A stretch of DNA of 64,000 nucleotides, taken from NCBI GenBank assembly GCA_947488545.1, contig CANKZE010000004.1:1-64000 (forward strand). Direction: 5' to 3'. Each line of letters begins with the position of its first letter. Positions within the stretch are counted from its first letter, which is position 1. The DNA comes from Bacteroidota bacterium (lineage in GTDB: Bacteria > Bacteroidota > Bacteroidia > Flavobacteriales > Flavobacteriaceae). The translations under genes were made by a program, and so were the position numbers. Shown piece after piece: positions 1 to 9,383 of this stretch. A model generated the notes under the pieces. That model did not search any database, had not been told where the DNA came from, and saw nothing but the letters and a program-made list of their open reading frames with translations.

Positions 1-74
1 TCTGCTTTACCAGTGTTAGTTTTTTCTCCGTGTTTAGCGAAGATCTCTTCTTTAATCTCTTTAGTTAAATACAT
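1..74 (-). CDS. rpsO: 30S ribosomal protein S15, N-terminal fragment
   Basis: Only the first 24 codons are inside the window; the rest lies beyond base 1. The peptide begins MYLTKEIKEEIFAKHGEK, the usual N-terminus of bacteroidotal S15, which binds the central domain of 16S rRNA in the small subunit. The ATG is at 72-74 on the minus strand. A good promoter (130-160) lies between this start and the RCC1-repeat gene, so rpsO is probably transcribed on its own. The identification rests on a short peptide but the match is characteristic. Confidence 0.85.
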   Translation of the reverse strand, partial: MYLTKEIKEEIFAKHGEKTNTGKA

Positions 75-129
75 TCCAATATTTGTTTAATGATTTTTAT
101 GTATGTCTTACAGCTATTATAAGACCGGG

Positions 130-160
130 CAAAAGTACTACTTATTTTTTAATTACCAAA
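130..160 (-). promoter_or_regulatory. rpsO promoter, Bacteroidota -33/-7 type
   Basis: On the minus strand TTTG (157-160) is followed after 19 bp by TACTTTTG (130-137), matching the Bacteroidota consensus TTG-N19..21-TAnnTTTG. The -7 element lies about 55 bp upstream of the rpsO ATG. No transcription data were available. Confidence 0.65.
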
Positions 161-165
161 ACAAA

Positions 166-1797
166 TTATTTTTTGATTATTTTTTTTACTATTTCAGATT
201 GCTCGGAAATAATTTTTAAAAAGTAAGTTCCATTTTGATAATTCGAAATATCAATATTTATTTCTTTTGAATTTGCGATAAACGACTTTAATTCCATTCC
301 CAAAATATTAAAAAGTTTCAACTCTGTAAAATGATTATTTGAATTAGAAATTGTAATAATACCATTTGATGGATTTGGATAGATATTAATTTTATCATTT
401 TCAAAATTATTAATTTCTAAAGTAACATTAACTAAAACAGGAAAGGGAATGCTTCTACAATTATTAATTACTCTAACGGCATAATAAGTTGTATTGTTAA
501 CTAATACTGTTGAAACTGGTAATGGGTTTGACCCGGAAATTGCATTAGCTTGATTTGCGTACCATAATACATTGTTAGGTGAAACTACTAAATTGGCAAT
601 TGTACTTCCTGAAATAAATGTTTGTGTAGCATTTCCAGTTAGTTCAGGTATAGTTGGGAAAGAAATTTGAGTTAAACTAATTTTGTCTGTTGTAGTGCCA
701 TCACCCACCTGACCTACGTTGTTTCTTCCACAAGTCCAAAGTTCACCATTTTGTTTTAATATCATAGTGGTATAACCTGATGTTTGGAAATTAATAATAT
801 TAGTAGAAGGGTAAACTACTAATGGTGTAGTTGATGAAATGGTAGTTCCATTACCAAACTGTCCACTTTCATTACCGCCCATTACATATATTTGTTGATT
901 TGAACCCATTACTAAAGAAAAATTATTACCAGAACTTATACCTAAACAACTAACGCTATTAGCGGCGTTTATAAGAATATGAGTTGGGATACCTTCTCCC
1001 ATAACATTTCCATTACCTAATTGACCAGCTTGATTAGAGCCCCAACCCCATAAAGAACCATCTGTTTTTGTTGCTAAACAATGATAAGTACCGCAGTTAA
1101 TATTTGACCAATTATTTGTTGTATTAGGTATTTGAGTAGGAACAAGTATATCAGTAAAACTGTCATTTCCTAATTGCCGATAGTTATTTCTTCCCCATGA
1201 CCAAATACTTCCATTGTTTTTTATTGCAATTGTAAAATGCCCACCAATACTAATTTTATTCCAATTTGAATCAGTTCCAATTTGTGTTGGCACATTTAAA
1301 GAAAAACCAGTACTTCCATTTCCTAATTGACCATATCCATTATCCCCCCAAGCCCATAATGTGCCATTAGTTTTTATTGCCATTGAAGAATTGGACTTAG
1401 CAAATATTTTAGTCCAATTTGTGTCTGCTCCAATTTGTTGGGGAGAGGTAATTGGGTCGTAACTTCCGAAACCAAGTTGTCCATTCATATTTACACCCCA
1501 AGCCCAAATTGTGCCATTCGTTTTTAAGGCTATTGTATGTTGTTCACCACAACTAACATCACTCCAATTTGTATCAGTCCCAATTTGCACAGGGCTTAAT
1601 TTATTAGTTGTAGTTAGATCTCCAAGTTGTCCAGAGGTATTATAACCCCATGCCCATAAAGTGCCATCGCTTTTTATTCCCATTGAAATAAGGCTTGATT
1701 TTGCAATCTTTATAAAACTTCCACAAGTTTGGGAGTAATTAATTTGATTACTAATTAATAGTAAACAAAATAATATTTTTTTTAATTTTAATTCCAT
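166..1797 (-). CDS. Secreted RCC1-repeat protein with T9SS type A sorting domain
   Basis: The protein has a signal peptide ([15 protein letters not shown], ending near YSQ). Seven RCC1-type repeats of about 50 residues follow, each with a W/G-rich core ending in G-x-N-x-x-G-Q-L-G. Next is an Ig-like stretch, and last a C-terminal T9SS sorting domain ([13 protein letters not shown], then a Gly-Thr-Tyr-Phe and Lys-rich end). RCC1 repeats fold as beta-propellers; the ligand is unknown. T9SS would carry it to the cell surface or outside. An in-frame ATG at 1824 exists, but the ATG at 1797 puts the signal peptide directly at the N-terminus and is preferred. It lies downstream of the galactose operon on the same strand, but a 165-bp gap separates them and no functional link is visible. 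Confidence 0.85.
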   Translation of the reverse strand: MELKLKKILFCLLLISNQINYSQTCGSFIKIAKSSLISMGIKSDGTLWAWGYNTSGQLGDLTTTNKLSPVQIGTDTNWSDVSCGEQHTIALKTNGTIWAWGVNMNGQLGFGSYDPITSPQQIGADTNWTKIFAKSNSSMAIKTNGTLWAWGDNGYGQLGNGSTGFSLNVPTQIGTDSNWNKISIGGHFTIAIKNNGSIWSWGRNNYRQLGNDSFTDILVPTQIPNTTNNWSNINCGTYHCLATKTDGSLWGWGSNQAGQLGNGNVMGEGIPTHILINAANSVSCLGISSGNNFSLVMGSNQQIYVMGGNESGQFGNGTTISSTTPLVVYPSTNIINFQTSGYTTMILKQNGELWTCGRNNVGQVGDGTTTDKISLTQISFPTIPELTGNATQTFISGSTIANLVVSPNNVLWYANQANAISGSNPLPVSTVLVNNTTYYAVRVINNCRSIPFPVLVNVTLEINNFENDKINIYPNPSNGIITISNSNNHFTELKLFNILGMELKSFIANSKEINIDISNYQNGTYFLKIISEQSEIVKKIIKK

Positions 1798-1901
1798 AAG
1801 TTTAGTTTTTAAATTATGGAACAATAATAAAATATTGGAAATAGAGTAACGTCTTAAAAAGCGACTTTTTTTTAATAGTATTTTGTATATTACTGATTTA
1901 C

Positions 1902-1921
1902 AATAATTTAATTAAATTATT
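1902..1921. repeat. 20-bp perfect AT palindrome
   Basis: Bases 1902-1921 read identically on both strands (AATAATTTAA and its complement). It lies between the end of the galactose operon and the RCC1 gene. A weaker hairpin (AAAAAG-CGA-CTTTTT, near 1856-1870) follows on the minus strand. Together they may end the operon transcript, but no clean GC-rich terminator is present. Confidence 0.4.
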
Positions 1922-1962
1922 TTACATTTTTTTTTATAATCTGATTGATTTAGATTAAATTT

Positions 1963-3633
1963 CTACCAAAAAATAGTATACAACGCTGCAATTATCGAAA
2001 CCACAATTAAGGAACCAACAATAAAGGAAGGGGACATTTTGAACATTGTTTTATCTACCTCCAATCCATCAGGCTGAATTCCCTTTTTATTTTCATAAAT
2101 ACTTATAATGTACATTCCAATAACACAGAATAAAAATACAAATCCCATGCGGTCTATAAATGGAATTTCGTAGATTCCATCTGAATTTTGAACTGAAAAA
2201 CCAATCGGATTTAAAAAAGATAAATCAACAAATGCAGGCATAAATTTGAAAATAATTGACATCAAAAATCCACCTATTGTAGCAAATAAGGCTGCGTTTG
2301 AAGTCGTTTTTTTCCAAAAGAAACCAAGAATGAACATAGCAAAAACTCCGGGACTAACAAATCCAGTATATTCTTGAATGTATTGGAAACCACCTTTTTT
2401 ATCTATTCCTAATAATGGAGCAACTACAACTGCGATTAACATTGCAATTATGATAGTTTTTTTACCAATATTCACTAATTTGTTTTCATCGGCATCAACA
2501 TTAATTTTGGTTTTATAAATATCCAATGTGAAGATCGTTGCAATACTATTTGCTTTTCCAGCTAATGACGCAACAATTGCCGCAGTCAAGGCTGCAAATG
2601 AAAGTCCTTTTAGGCCAACAGGAAGTAAGTTCAACAAAGTAGGATAGGCGCGATCAGGATTTAGACTTCCGTCTTGTAGCATTTCCGTTTGAAAATGACC
2701 ATTTTGATACAATACAAATGCTGCAATTCCCGGTAATACAACAATAACGGGCATTAATAATTTTAAAAAAGCTGCAAACAATATTCCACTTCTAGCCGTT
2801 TTTAAGTCGGCACCCAAAGCCCTTTGGGTAATATATTGGTTACAACCCCAATAATTTAAATTGATAATTAACATCCCTCCAATTAAAACTGAAAGTCCCG
2901 GAAGATCCATATAGTTTGGATTTGTTTTGTCAAATATCATATGAAAATGATCGTTTGCATGCGTGGTCATTAATTGGAATCCATCAATAGCACCTGATGA
3001 TCCAAACTCTTTTGCCACTAAATCCAATGCCAAATAGGTAGTAACCAATCCACCCAAAATCAAAAAGAAAACTTGAATTACATCGGTATAGCCAATTACT
3101 TTCATTCCGCCAAGTGTAATCATGATGGCAAAAAAAGCTAGAAAAATCATGCAAAAAGTTAAATTCAATCCAGAAATACTACTAATTGCCAAAGCACCTA
3201 AATAGAGAATTGAAGTTAGATTAACCAATACATAAAGTAACAACCAAAACACAGCCATAATCATAGCCACATTACTATTATAGCGTTGATTTAGATATTG
3301 TGGCATCGTAAATATCTTGTTTTTTAGGTAAACAGGAATAAAAAATACGGCAACAATGATTAAGGTTGCTGCGGACATCCACTCGTAAGTTGCAATTGCT
3401 AATCCCATTTTGAAACCGCTACCGCTCATTCCAATAAATTGTTCGGCACTGATATTACTTGCAATTAATGAAGCACCAATTGCCCACCATGTCAATGATC
3501 CTTCAGCAAGAAAATAGTCTTTACTGCTTGTTTGTTCTTTCTTTTTTCGATTGTAAATCCAATATCCGTAACCTACAATTAGAACGAAGTAGAGTAAAAA
3601 AACTAAATAATCTTTTGAGGATAACGTCTGCAT
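1963..3633 (-). CDS. Sodium:solute (SSS) family sugar symporter
   Basis: This 556-residue, strongly hydrophobic protein belongs to the sodium/solute symporter family of the SglT/SGLT type. About 13-14 membrane segments are recognisable. Conserved stretches include the early SLIASNISAEQFIGMSGSG segment and the later LTAAIVASLAGKANSIATIF segment, which lie in the Na+ and sugar binding helices of the family. It probably imports galactose (or glucose) with Na+ across the inner membrane. It is the last gene of the galactose operon, 19 bp after galT, and that context supports galactose as substrate. Exact specificity is inferred. Confidence 0.85.
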   Translation of the reverse strand: MQTLSSKDYLVFLLYFVLIVGYGYWIYNRKKKEQTSSKDYFLAEGSLTWWAIGASLIASNISAEQFIGMSGSGFKMGLAIATYEWMSAATLIIVAVFFIPVYLKNKIFTMPQYLNQRYNSNVAMIMAVFWLLLYVLVNLTSILYLGALAISSISGLNLTFCMIFLAFFAIMITLGGMKVIGYTDVIQVFFLILGGLVTTYLALDLVAKEFGSSGAIDGFQLMTTHANDHFHMIFDKTNPNYMDLPGLSVLIGGMLIINLNYWGCNQYITQRALGADLKTARSGILFAAFLKLLMPVIVVLPGIAAFVLYQNGHFQTEMLQDGSLNPDRAYPTLLNLLPVGLKGLSFAALTAAIVASLAGKANSIATIFTLDIYKTKINVDADENKLVNIGKKTIIIAMLIAVVVAPLLGIDKKGGFQYIQEYTGFVSPGVFAMFILGFFWKKTTSNAALFATIGGFLMSIIFKFMPAFVDLSFLNPIGFSVQNSDGIYEIPFIDRMGFVFLFCVIGMYIISIYENKKGIQPDGLEVDKTMFKMSPSFIVGSLIVVSIIAALYTIFW

Positions 3634-3652
3634 AATTTATTGGTTTTGGTGG

Positions 3653-4702
3653 TTATTTTAATTTATAATGTACGTTGGCCGAATTTCTGATGATTTCAGC
3701 ACTTTTTTCTGGAGTAATATCGCGTTGTGCTTCGCCGAGCATTTCATAGCCAACCATGAATTTTTTTACGCTGGCACTTCGCAACAATGGCGGATAAAAA
3801 TGCATATGAAAATGCCATTCGGAATGCAATTTTCCATCCGTGGGCGCTTGATGAATCCCTGATGAGTAAGGGAATGAGGTTTCAAATAAGTTGTCGTATT
3901 TGACCGTTAATTCTTTTATTATTTTAGTAAATGAAACTGTTTCTGATTGCGAGAAATCGGTTATTTTTCCAAAAACTCGTTTGCTAATAATCATGGTTTC
4001 AAATGGCCAAATTGCCCAAAACGGAACTAATGCAACAAAATGTTCATTTTCAATAACAATTCGTTCTTTCGATTTTAATTCTTCGTTCAAGTAATCATGT
4101 AAAAGGGTACGCCCATTTTTTTCGTAATAGGCTTTTAAATTTTCTTGCGTTTTTTCAACTTCCGTAGGTAAGGATTCTTGAGCCCATATTTGCCCATGCG
4201 GATGTGGATTACTACATCCCATAATACTTCCCTTGTTCTCAAAAATTTGCACATAATTTACAAATTCTTTTTTCCCAAGATCTGAATATTCTTGTTGCCA
4301 AGTTTTAATAATTTTTTCTATGGCTTCAATTTCCATTTCTGGAATGGTAAGATTATGTTTTGGTGAAAAACAAACTACTTTTGCAAGGCCCCTTTCTGGA
4401 ATAGCTTTTAAAAAACTACTTTTTTCTTGGTGTTCAAAACTAACTTCATCTGGAATTATCGCAGCAAAATCATTGTCAAAAACAAAACAATCATCATACT
4501 TAGGATTTTTTATTCCGTTGGCACGAATATTCTCTGGACACAAATAACAACTAGGATCGAATTCAGGTAATTCATCCAAAAACACATTTTCATTTTGTCC
4601 TTGCCACGGTCTTTTTGCTCGGTGTGGAGAAACTAAAACCCATTCATTCAATAATGGATTGAATCGGCGATGTGGATGTTCATTGGAATTAAATTCTTGC
4701 AT
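3653..4702 (-). CDS. galT: Galactose-1-phosphate uridylyltransferase
   Basis: GalT swaps UMP between UDP-glucose and galactose-1-phosphate, giving glucose-1-phosphate and UDP-galactose (Leloir pathway). At 349 residues it has normal length. The HPHGQ motif lies at residues 167-171, with His169 expected to carry the uridylyl intermediate. A Cys pair at 52/55 (CYLC) matches the zinc site of class I GalT, and the N-terminal RRFNPLLNEWVLVSPHR segment is typical. It starts 2 bp after the galK stop, so the two are probably translationally coupled. GalE, which recycles UDP-galactose, is not in this operon but at 56169. Confidence 0.95.
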   Translation of the reverse strand: MQEFNSNEHPHRRFNPLLNEWVLVSPHRAKRPWQGQNENVFLDELPEFDPSCYLCPENIRANGIKNPKYDDCFVFDNDFAAIIPDEVSFEHQEKSSFLKAIPERGLAKVVCFSPKHNLTIPEMEIEAIEKIIKTWQQEYSDLGKKEFVNYVQIFENKGSIMGCSNPHPHGQIWAQESLPTEVEKTQENLKAYYEKNGRTLLHDYLNEELKSKERIVIENEHFVALVPFWAIWPFETMIISKRVFGKITDFSQSETVSFTKIIKELTVKYDNLFETSFPYSSGIHQAPTDGKLHSEWHFHMHFYPPLLRSASVKKFMVGYEMLGEAQRDITPEKSAEIIRNSANVHYKLK

Positions 4703-4704
4703 AA

Positions 4705-5874
4705 TTAGTTTTTTACAAATGATGTTCCTTTTGAAATTTTTACTTTGTACGATTTTAAATCGATACCAAAAGCAGCTTTATATTGAGTTGAAATTTTTTC
4801 TATAATTTTGTTTTCCGAACCCTTTTCCACCAAATTTATGGAGCAACCTCCAAATCCTCCACCCATCATTCTAGTTCCTAAAACGGACTTTTCATTTTGA
4901 ACAGAATCTACCAAAAAATCAATTTCATCACAACTTACTTCATATTCTTTGGATAATCCAATATGAGTTTGCGACATTAATTCTCCTAATTTTATAAAAT
5001 CAGAATTTTCAATGGCGATTACAGCATCTTGAACACGTTGAATTTCTTTAACTACAAAATGACACCTTTTGAATAAGGTTTCTCCTAATTTTTCTCGAAG
5101 TTCTAAAACCATTTTTTCATTACAATTTCTAAAAGTTTTTACTTCAGGAAAATAGTGTTTTATAATTGATAATCCTTGTTCTACTTCTTGTCTTCTAACA
5201 TTATAACCCGAAGTTAAATGGGTATGTTTTACATTACTATCCAATAAAAGTAAGGAGTAATTTTTAAAATCGACTTTATGGTATTCGTATTCTAAAGTGT
5301 TGCAATCCAATTTCATTACGTTGTTTTTCTTGCCAAAAACAGATGCAAATTGGTCCATAATTCCACAATTTACACCTACAAAAGTATGCTCCGATTTTTG
5401 ACCAATTAGAGCAAGTTCCTTTTTTGATAATCCAAGACTAAACATTGAATTCATTGCAAATCCAACGCCACATTCTAAAGCTGCCGATGATGACAGCCCA
5501 GCACCCATAGGGATTGTACTGCTAAATACCATATTGAAGCCTTGCATTACAAATTCTTTTTCTTTCAATTGATGCAATACACCTAAAATGTAATTGACCC
5601 ACATTTTGTCAATTTGTTTCAGCTCCTCATTCCAATTAAAATGGTACGTTTCATTTAAATCTATCGCAGTAATTTTACATTCTGAATTGTCATTTTTTGA
5701 AATTGCAAAACAGATGTATTTGTTAATAGCTGCTGGCAATACGAAACCATCATTATAGTCAATATGTTCGCCAATTATATTAATTCTACCTGGAGAAAGG
5801 AAAATATAATCAGGAGTTTTTTGAAAAATATTTTCAAAATGAATAGTAGTATTTCGGATTAATTTTTTTTTCAT
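4705..5874 (-). CDS. galK: Galactokinase
   Basis: GalK phosphorylates alpha-D-galactose at C1 with ATP. The 389-residue protein has the three GHMP-kinase motifs: the substrate signature SPGRINIIGEHIDYNDG (residues 27-43), the ATP loop PMGAGLSSSAALE (122-134) and the C-terminal MMGGGFGGC glycine motif (about 345-355). It lies 12 bp after the GH2 gene and 2 bp before galT in one operon. Nothing is missing or odd; length and motifs are those of bacterial galactokinases. Confidence 0.96.
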   Translation of the reverse strand: MKKKLIRNTTIHFENIFQKTPDYIFLSPGRINIIGEHIDYNDGFVLPAAINKYICFAISKNDNSECKITAIDLNETYHFNWNEELKQIDKMWVNYILGVLHQLKEKEFVMQGFNMVFSSTIPMGAGLSSSAALECGVGFAMNSMFSLGLSKKELALIGQKSEHTFVGVNCGIMDQFASVFGKKNNVMKLDCNTLEYEYHKVDFKNYSLLLLDSNVKHTHLTSGYNVRRQEVEQGLSIIKHYFPEVKTFRNCNEKMVLELREKLGETLFKRCHFVVKEIQRVQDAVIAIENSDFIKLGELMSQTHIGLSKEYEVSCDEIDFLVDSVQNEKSVLGTRMMGGGFGGCSINLVEKGSENKIIEKISTQYKAAFGIDLKSYKVKISKGTSFVKN

Positions 5875-5886
5875 TTTAAATTCGAA

Positions 5887-8313
5887 TTATTGGAGTTTAA
5901 AAGTTGTTGTCGCCGATTGCAATCCCGTCGATTTTGCCTCCAATATTACTGTCCCTGTTTTTCTCTCAGATTGAATAATAACTTGGCATTTTCCATTGAA
6001 AGTACTTCTTTGCCATGCTCCGTCTTTACATTTGTCAGGCTCGTGAGAACTAGGATCTCCATTACCAACTCCAATTATTTTTGCATTTCCACTTAGGGTA
6101 AAAACAATCCTATTGTTTGCATCTGGAACTACTCTTCCTAGCTCATCTTCCATAGAAATATTTACAACAGTGGCGTCTTTTCCATCAGCCAATAAAATGG
6201 TTTTGTCTGGAGATAGAATCACTTTTGCGGCTTGGCCAGTGGTTTCAATTTTTGTGGTTAATTTCCCCCCTTTTTTATATGCAACAGCTTCTAAAATCCC
6301 TGGCTCATAATTTACCTCCCATTGCAAATGACTATTTCTAGGCATTACTTTTTTTCCTAAACTTCTGCCGTTTAAAAATAATTCTACATCATCTGCATTG
6401 GTATTTACCCAAACATCAATTGGTTTGCCAATTTTATCGAACCAATTCCAATGTGGCGAAAGATGCAAAACGTCTTTATCTGTCCACCAACTTTGATAAT
6501 AATAATAGATGTTTTTTGGGAAACCACATATATCCATTATTCCAAAATGAGAATTAATATTTGGCCATTTAAAAGGTGTTGGCTCTCCGCGATAATCAAA
6601 TCCAGTCCATACAAAACCACCCAACCAATACTTATTTTCAGCAGCCAACTTCCACCAAGTCTCCGCTTTACTCGCCCACCAAGGAGCAGTAATATCTTGG
6701 TCAGGAACGTAAGCTCTTATTGAATCGGTTACATAAATTCCTCTTGTGGTTACTGTGCTTCCCATTTCTGTTCCTAAAATCGGTTGATTTGGATGATCCC
6801 GATGGTAATCTGAAACTGCATATTCACGATAATTGAAACCACGAATTGGAATTATTTCATTTACACCCTTGAAATCATTGCCCATGTCGGCAGCATAGGT
6901 ACTTGTTCGAGAAGGGTCAATTTCTTTTTGGATTGCCAATAGCGATTGTGCTATTTTTTTACCATATTCATTTCCTTGGATGTTTTGTTCTTCATTACCA
7001 ATTGACCATAAAAATACGGAGGCATGGTTTCGATCACGAATAAGTAACCGTTTAAATTGTTCTTTGTATTCGGAACTGCTGTTGAGTAATCTTTGCTCAT
7101 CTAAAACGAGCATTCCCAAACTGTCACAAGCTTCTAAAAGTTCTGGAGTAGGAGCGTTGTGACTGGCTCTGTAGGCATTCGAACCCATTTCTTTCAATAA
7201 TTTAATTCTATAATATTGAAGGTAATCGGGAAGTGCACTTCCAATTCCAGCGTGATCTTGGTGATTATTAGTGCCCTTAATTTTTACCTGTTTTCCATTT
7301 AGAAAAAATCCTTCGGTAGCATCAAATTTAAATGTTCGAATTCCAAATCTTGTTTTTGATTGTTGGAGAATTTTGTTTCCCTCTTTAATTACAGAAATGG
7401 CTTTGTACAAATAGGGATCTTCAATCGACCAAAGTCGAGAATTTAGAACCGTTAATTTTTGTTTGACAACGGTATTTTTATTTGCTTCCAAGCGAACATT
7501 TGTTTCATTCGTTTTTGCTATAATTTTACCATTTCTATCAGTTATGTAGGAATAAGTAGTACAATTCGATGGAAATAAATTACTGTTTTCAATTGTGGTT
7601 TCAATATTTATTGTCGCACTTTTATCCTTTAGATTTGTTTTAATGTATACGCCATTTTCAGGGATAAAAACTTTTTCAGTCATATTTAACCAAACATGTC
7701 TATAAATTCCCGCACCTTCGTAAAACCATCCTTCATTTTGAGTGGCATCAACTCGAATGACAATTACATTTTCCGTTTCAAAACTCATATAATCAGTGAC
7801 ATCGTAGGAATTTCCTAGATAGCCACTAAAATTAGTTCCAACATAAAAACCATTAATCCAAATGGTAGCATTTCTATAAATTCCATCAAATTGTAACTCG
7901 AAGCGTTTATTGATTTTTGATTTATCAATCGTAAAATGGTTTCGATACCAACCAATACTAGTTTCAGGATAAACAGCTCCAACAGGCTTGTAACCGTGGC
8001 TATCCATACTATGAGTATCTGATTTTTCAAATGGCAAGGACACCACCCAGTCGTGAGGAACATTAATTTTACTCCAACTAGAATCAATAAATTTTGGATT
8101 TACAATTGTAGTATCATAAACATTCGATTTATGAAATAGTAGCACATTTCCATAATTGAAATCTTTATTTGGATCTGCAGAATTTCCAAAATGAAACCTC
8201 CAATCTTCATCTAGACTAATTTTATTTTGAGCAAAGGAATTAAAACAACTTATATATAAAATCGAAATAAAAAGTCCTATTTTAATAATGGATTGGAATA
8301 TATTTTTCATCAT
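5887..8313 (-). CDS. Glycoside hydrolase family 2 beta-galactosidase, secreted
   Basis: The 808-residue protein has a signal peptide (ending near SFAQ, residue 29), a sugar-binding domain, an Ig-like domain, a TIM-barrel catalytic domain and C-terminal Ig-like domains, the usual GH2 order. The acid/base is Glu441 in SIGNEEQN and the likely nucleophile is Glu516 in ILGTEMGS. It should release terminal beta-linked galactose in the periplasm or at the outer membrane. Neighbours GH53, galM, galK and galT point to galacto-oligosaccharides from pectic galactan as substrate. Cys23 is not in a standard lipobox, so a soluble periplasmic form is more likely than a lipoprotein. Other GH2 activities cannot be excluded from sequence alone. 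Confidence 0.88.
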   Translation of the reverse strand: MMKNIFQSIIKIGLFISILYISCFNSFAQNKISLDEDWRFHFGNSADPNKDFNYGNVLLFHKSNVYDTTIVNPKFIDSSWSKINVPHDWVVSLPFEKSDTHSMDSHGYKPVGAVYPETSIGWYRNHFTIDKSKINKRFELQFDGIYRNATIWINGFYVGTNFSGYLGNSYDVTDYMSFETENVIVIRVDATQNEGWFYEGAGIYRHVWLNMTEKVFIPENGVYIKTNLKDKSATINIETTIENSNLFPSNCTTYSYITDRNGKIIAKTNETNVRLEANKNTVVKQKLTVLNSRLWSIEDPYLYKAISVIKEGNKILQQSKTRFGIRTFKFDATEGFFLNGKQVKIKGTNNHQDHAGIGSALPDYLQYYRIKLLKEMGSNAYRASHNAPTPELLEACDSLGMLVLDEQRLLNSSSEYKEQFKRLLIRDRNHASVFLWSIGNEEQNIQGNEYGKKIAQSLLAIQKEIDPSRTSTYAADMGNDFKGVNEIIPIRGFNYREYAVSDYHRDHPNQPILGTEMGSTVTTRGIYVTDSIRAYVPDQDITAPWWASKAETWWKLAAENKYWLGGFVWTGFDYRGEPTPFKWPNINSHFGIMDICGFPKNIYYYYQSWWTDKDVLHLSPHWNWFDKIGKPIDVWVNTNADDVELFLNGRSLGKKVMPRNSHLQWEVNYEPGILEAVAYKKGGKLTTKIETTGQAAKVILSPDKTILLADGKDATVVNISMEDELGRVVPDANNRIVFTLSGNAKIIGVGNGDPSSHEPDKCKDGAWQRSTFNGKCQVIIQSERKTGTVILEAKSTGLQSATTTFKLQ

Positions 8314-8322
8314 TTATTGATA

Positions 8323-9381
8323 TTAATTTCTAAAAGCATCTAATGCTAATGATGGCTTTCCGTTTGATTGCCAGCAGTTTAATTGATAGCCACTCCAAGT
8401 TTTTTCACCCTGAGGTTCCCAGTAAATAACTCCAAGACCTTTTTGGTTTGGCACATTTCTAACCGCATTAATTGTTGCCGTAAGCATGTCTTTTGTATTT
8501 TGAACTAAGGTAAAATCTCCACCAACTTCTACCACCATAACTTCTTTATTATACCGAGTTACCATGTCATTCAAATTATTTTGTAGGTCACCAATGGTCA
8601 TTGTATAATTGCTGTTTAACCAATACGGATAATAAGAAAGTCCAATCACATCATATTTTACATTGTTAGTTCTAGCATTGTCAAAGAACCATCTAAACCT
8701 TGAATTATTATTACCTTGATCAATATGAACTACCACTTTTATTTTTGGATCAATTGCTTTTGTGGCATCATAACCTTTATTTAAAAGTTGCGCTAGTTGT
8801 CCAAAATTGGTTGAATTTCCTTCCGGCCAAAGCATTCCGCCTGGAATTTCATTACCTACTTGAACCCATTCAGGTGTTACTCCTGCAGTTTTTAATGCGG
8901 TTAATACCTCAAAAGTATGATTGTAAACGTCGGTTAATAAAGTGGTAAACGAATGCGAAGCCCATGCTGCAGGCTTATTTTGTTGCCCAGGATCCGCCCA
9001 AGAATCACTATAATGGAAATTAATCATAACCCGCATACCCAAATTTTTAGCTCTTACAGCCATAGCAACCGTTTCGTCTTTGCTACAGTGTCCATTAATT
9101 CGATCGTTTGAAGGGTTAACAAAAACCCGTAATCGAATGGTATTCATTCCTCGATCTTTTAATAATTGCAAACAGTTTTTTTCAGTACCATCAGCATCGT
9201 AAAATCGATATCCTGTGGCTTCCATTTGTGACAACCAACCCACATCTGCACCTTTGGCAAAACTATAAGTTGGTGTTGGATTTGGAGTTGGATCAGGAGT
9301 TTGAGAATTACTACAATAACATAATAATAGCGAGGACGTTATAACAAATAGTAATAAGATTTTGGATTTTGAATTATTCAT
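8323..9381 (-). CDS. GH53 arabinogalactan endo-beta-1,4-galactanase
   Basis: GH53 enzymes cut internal beta-1,4-galactosyl bonds of type I arabinogalactan and pectic galactan. The start of the mature domain (SFAKGADVGWLSQME) is typical. The catalytic acid/base is Glu178 (VQVGNEIPGG) and the nucleophile Glu285 (VVEVGG). The N-terminus has a hydrophobic segment followed by CYCSNS and a Pro/Thr linker (PDPTPNPTPT), suggesting export and perhaps a lipoprotein, although neither Cys21 nor Cys23 has a textbook lipobox. It starts 2 bp after galM stops. With GH2 it would form an endo/exo pair converting galactan to galactose. Confidence 0.92.
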   Translation of the reverse strand: MNNSKSKILLLFVITSSLLLCYCSNSQTPDPTPNPTPTYSFAKGADVGWLSQMEATGYRFYDADGTEKNCLQLLKDRGMNTIRLRVFVNPSNDRINGHCSKDETVAMAVRAKNLGMRVMINFHYSDSWADPGQQNKPAAWASHSFTTLLTDVYNHTFEVLTALKTAGVTPEWVQVGNEIPGGMLWPEGNSTNFGQLAQLLNKGYDATKAIDPKIKVVVHIDQGNNNSRFRWFFDNARTNNVKYDVIGLSYYPYWLNSNYTMTIGDLQNNLNDMVTRYNKEVMVVEVGGDFTLVQNTKDMLTATINAVRNVPNQKGLGVIYWEPQGEKTWSGYQLNCWQSNGKPSLALDAFRN

Positions 9382-9383
9382 AA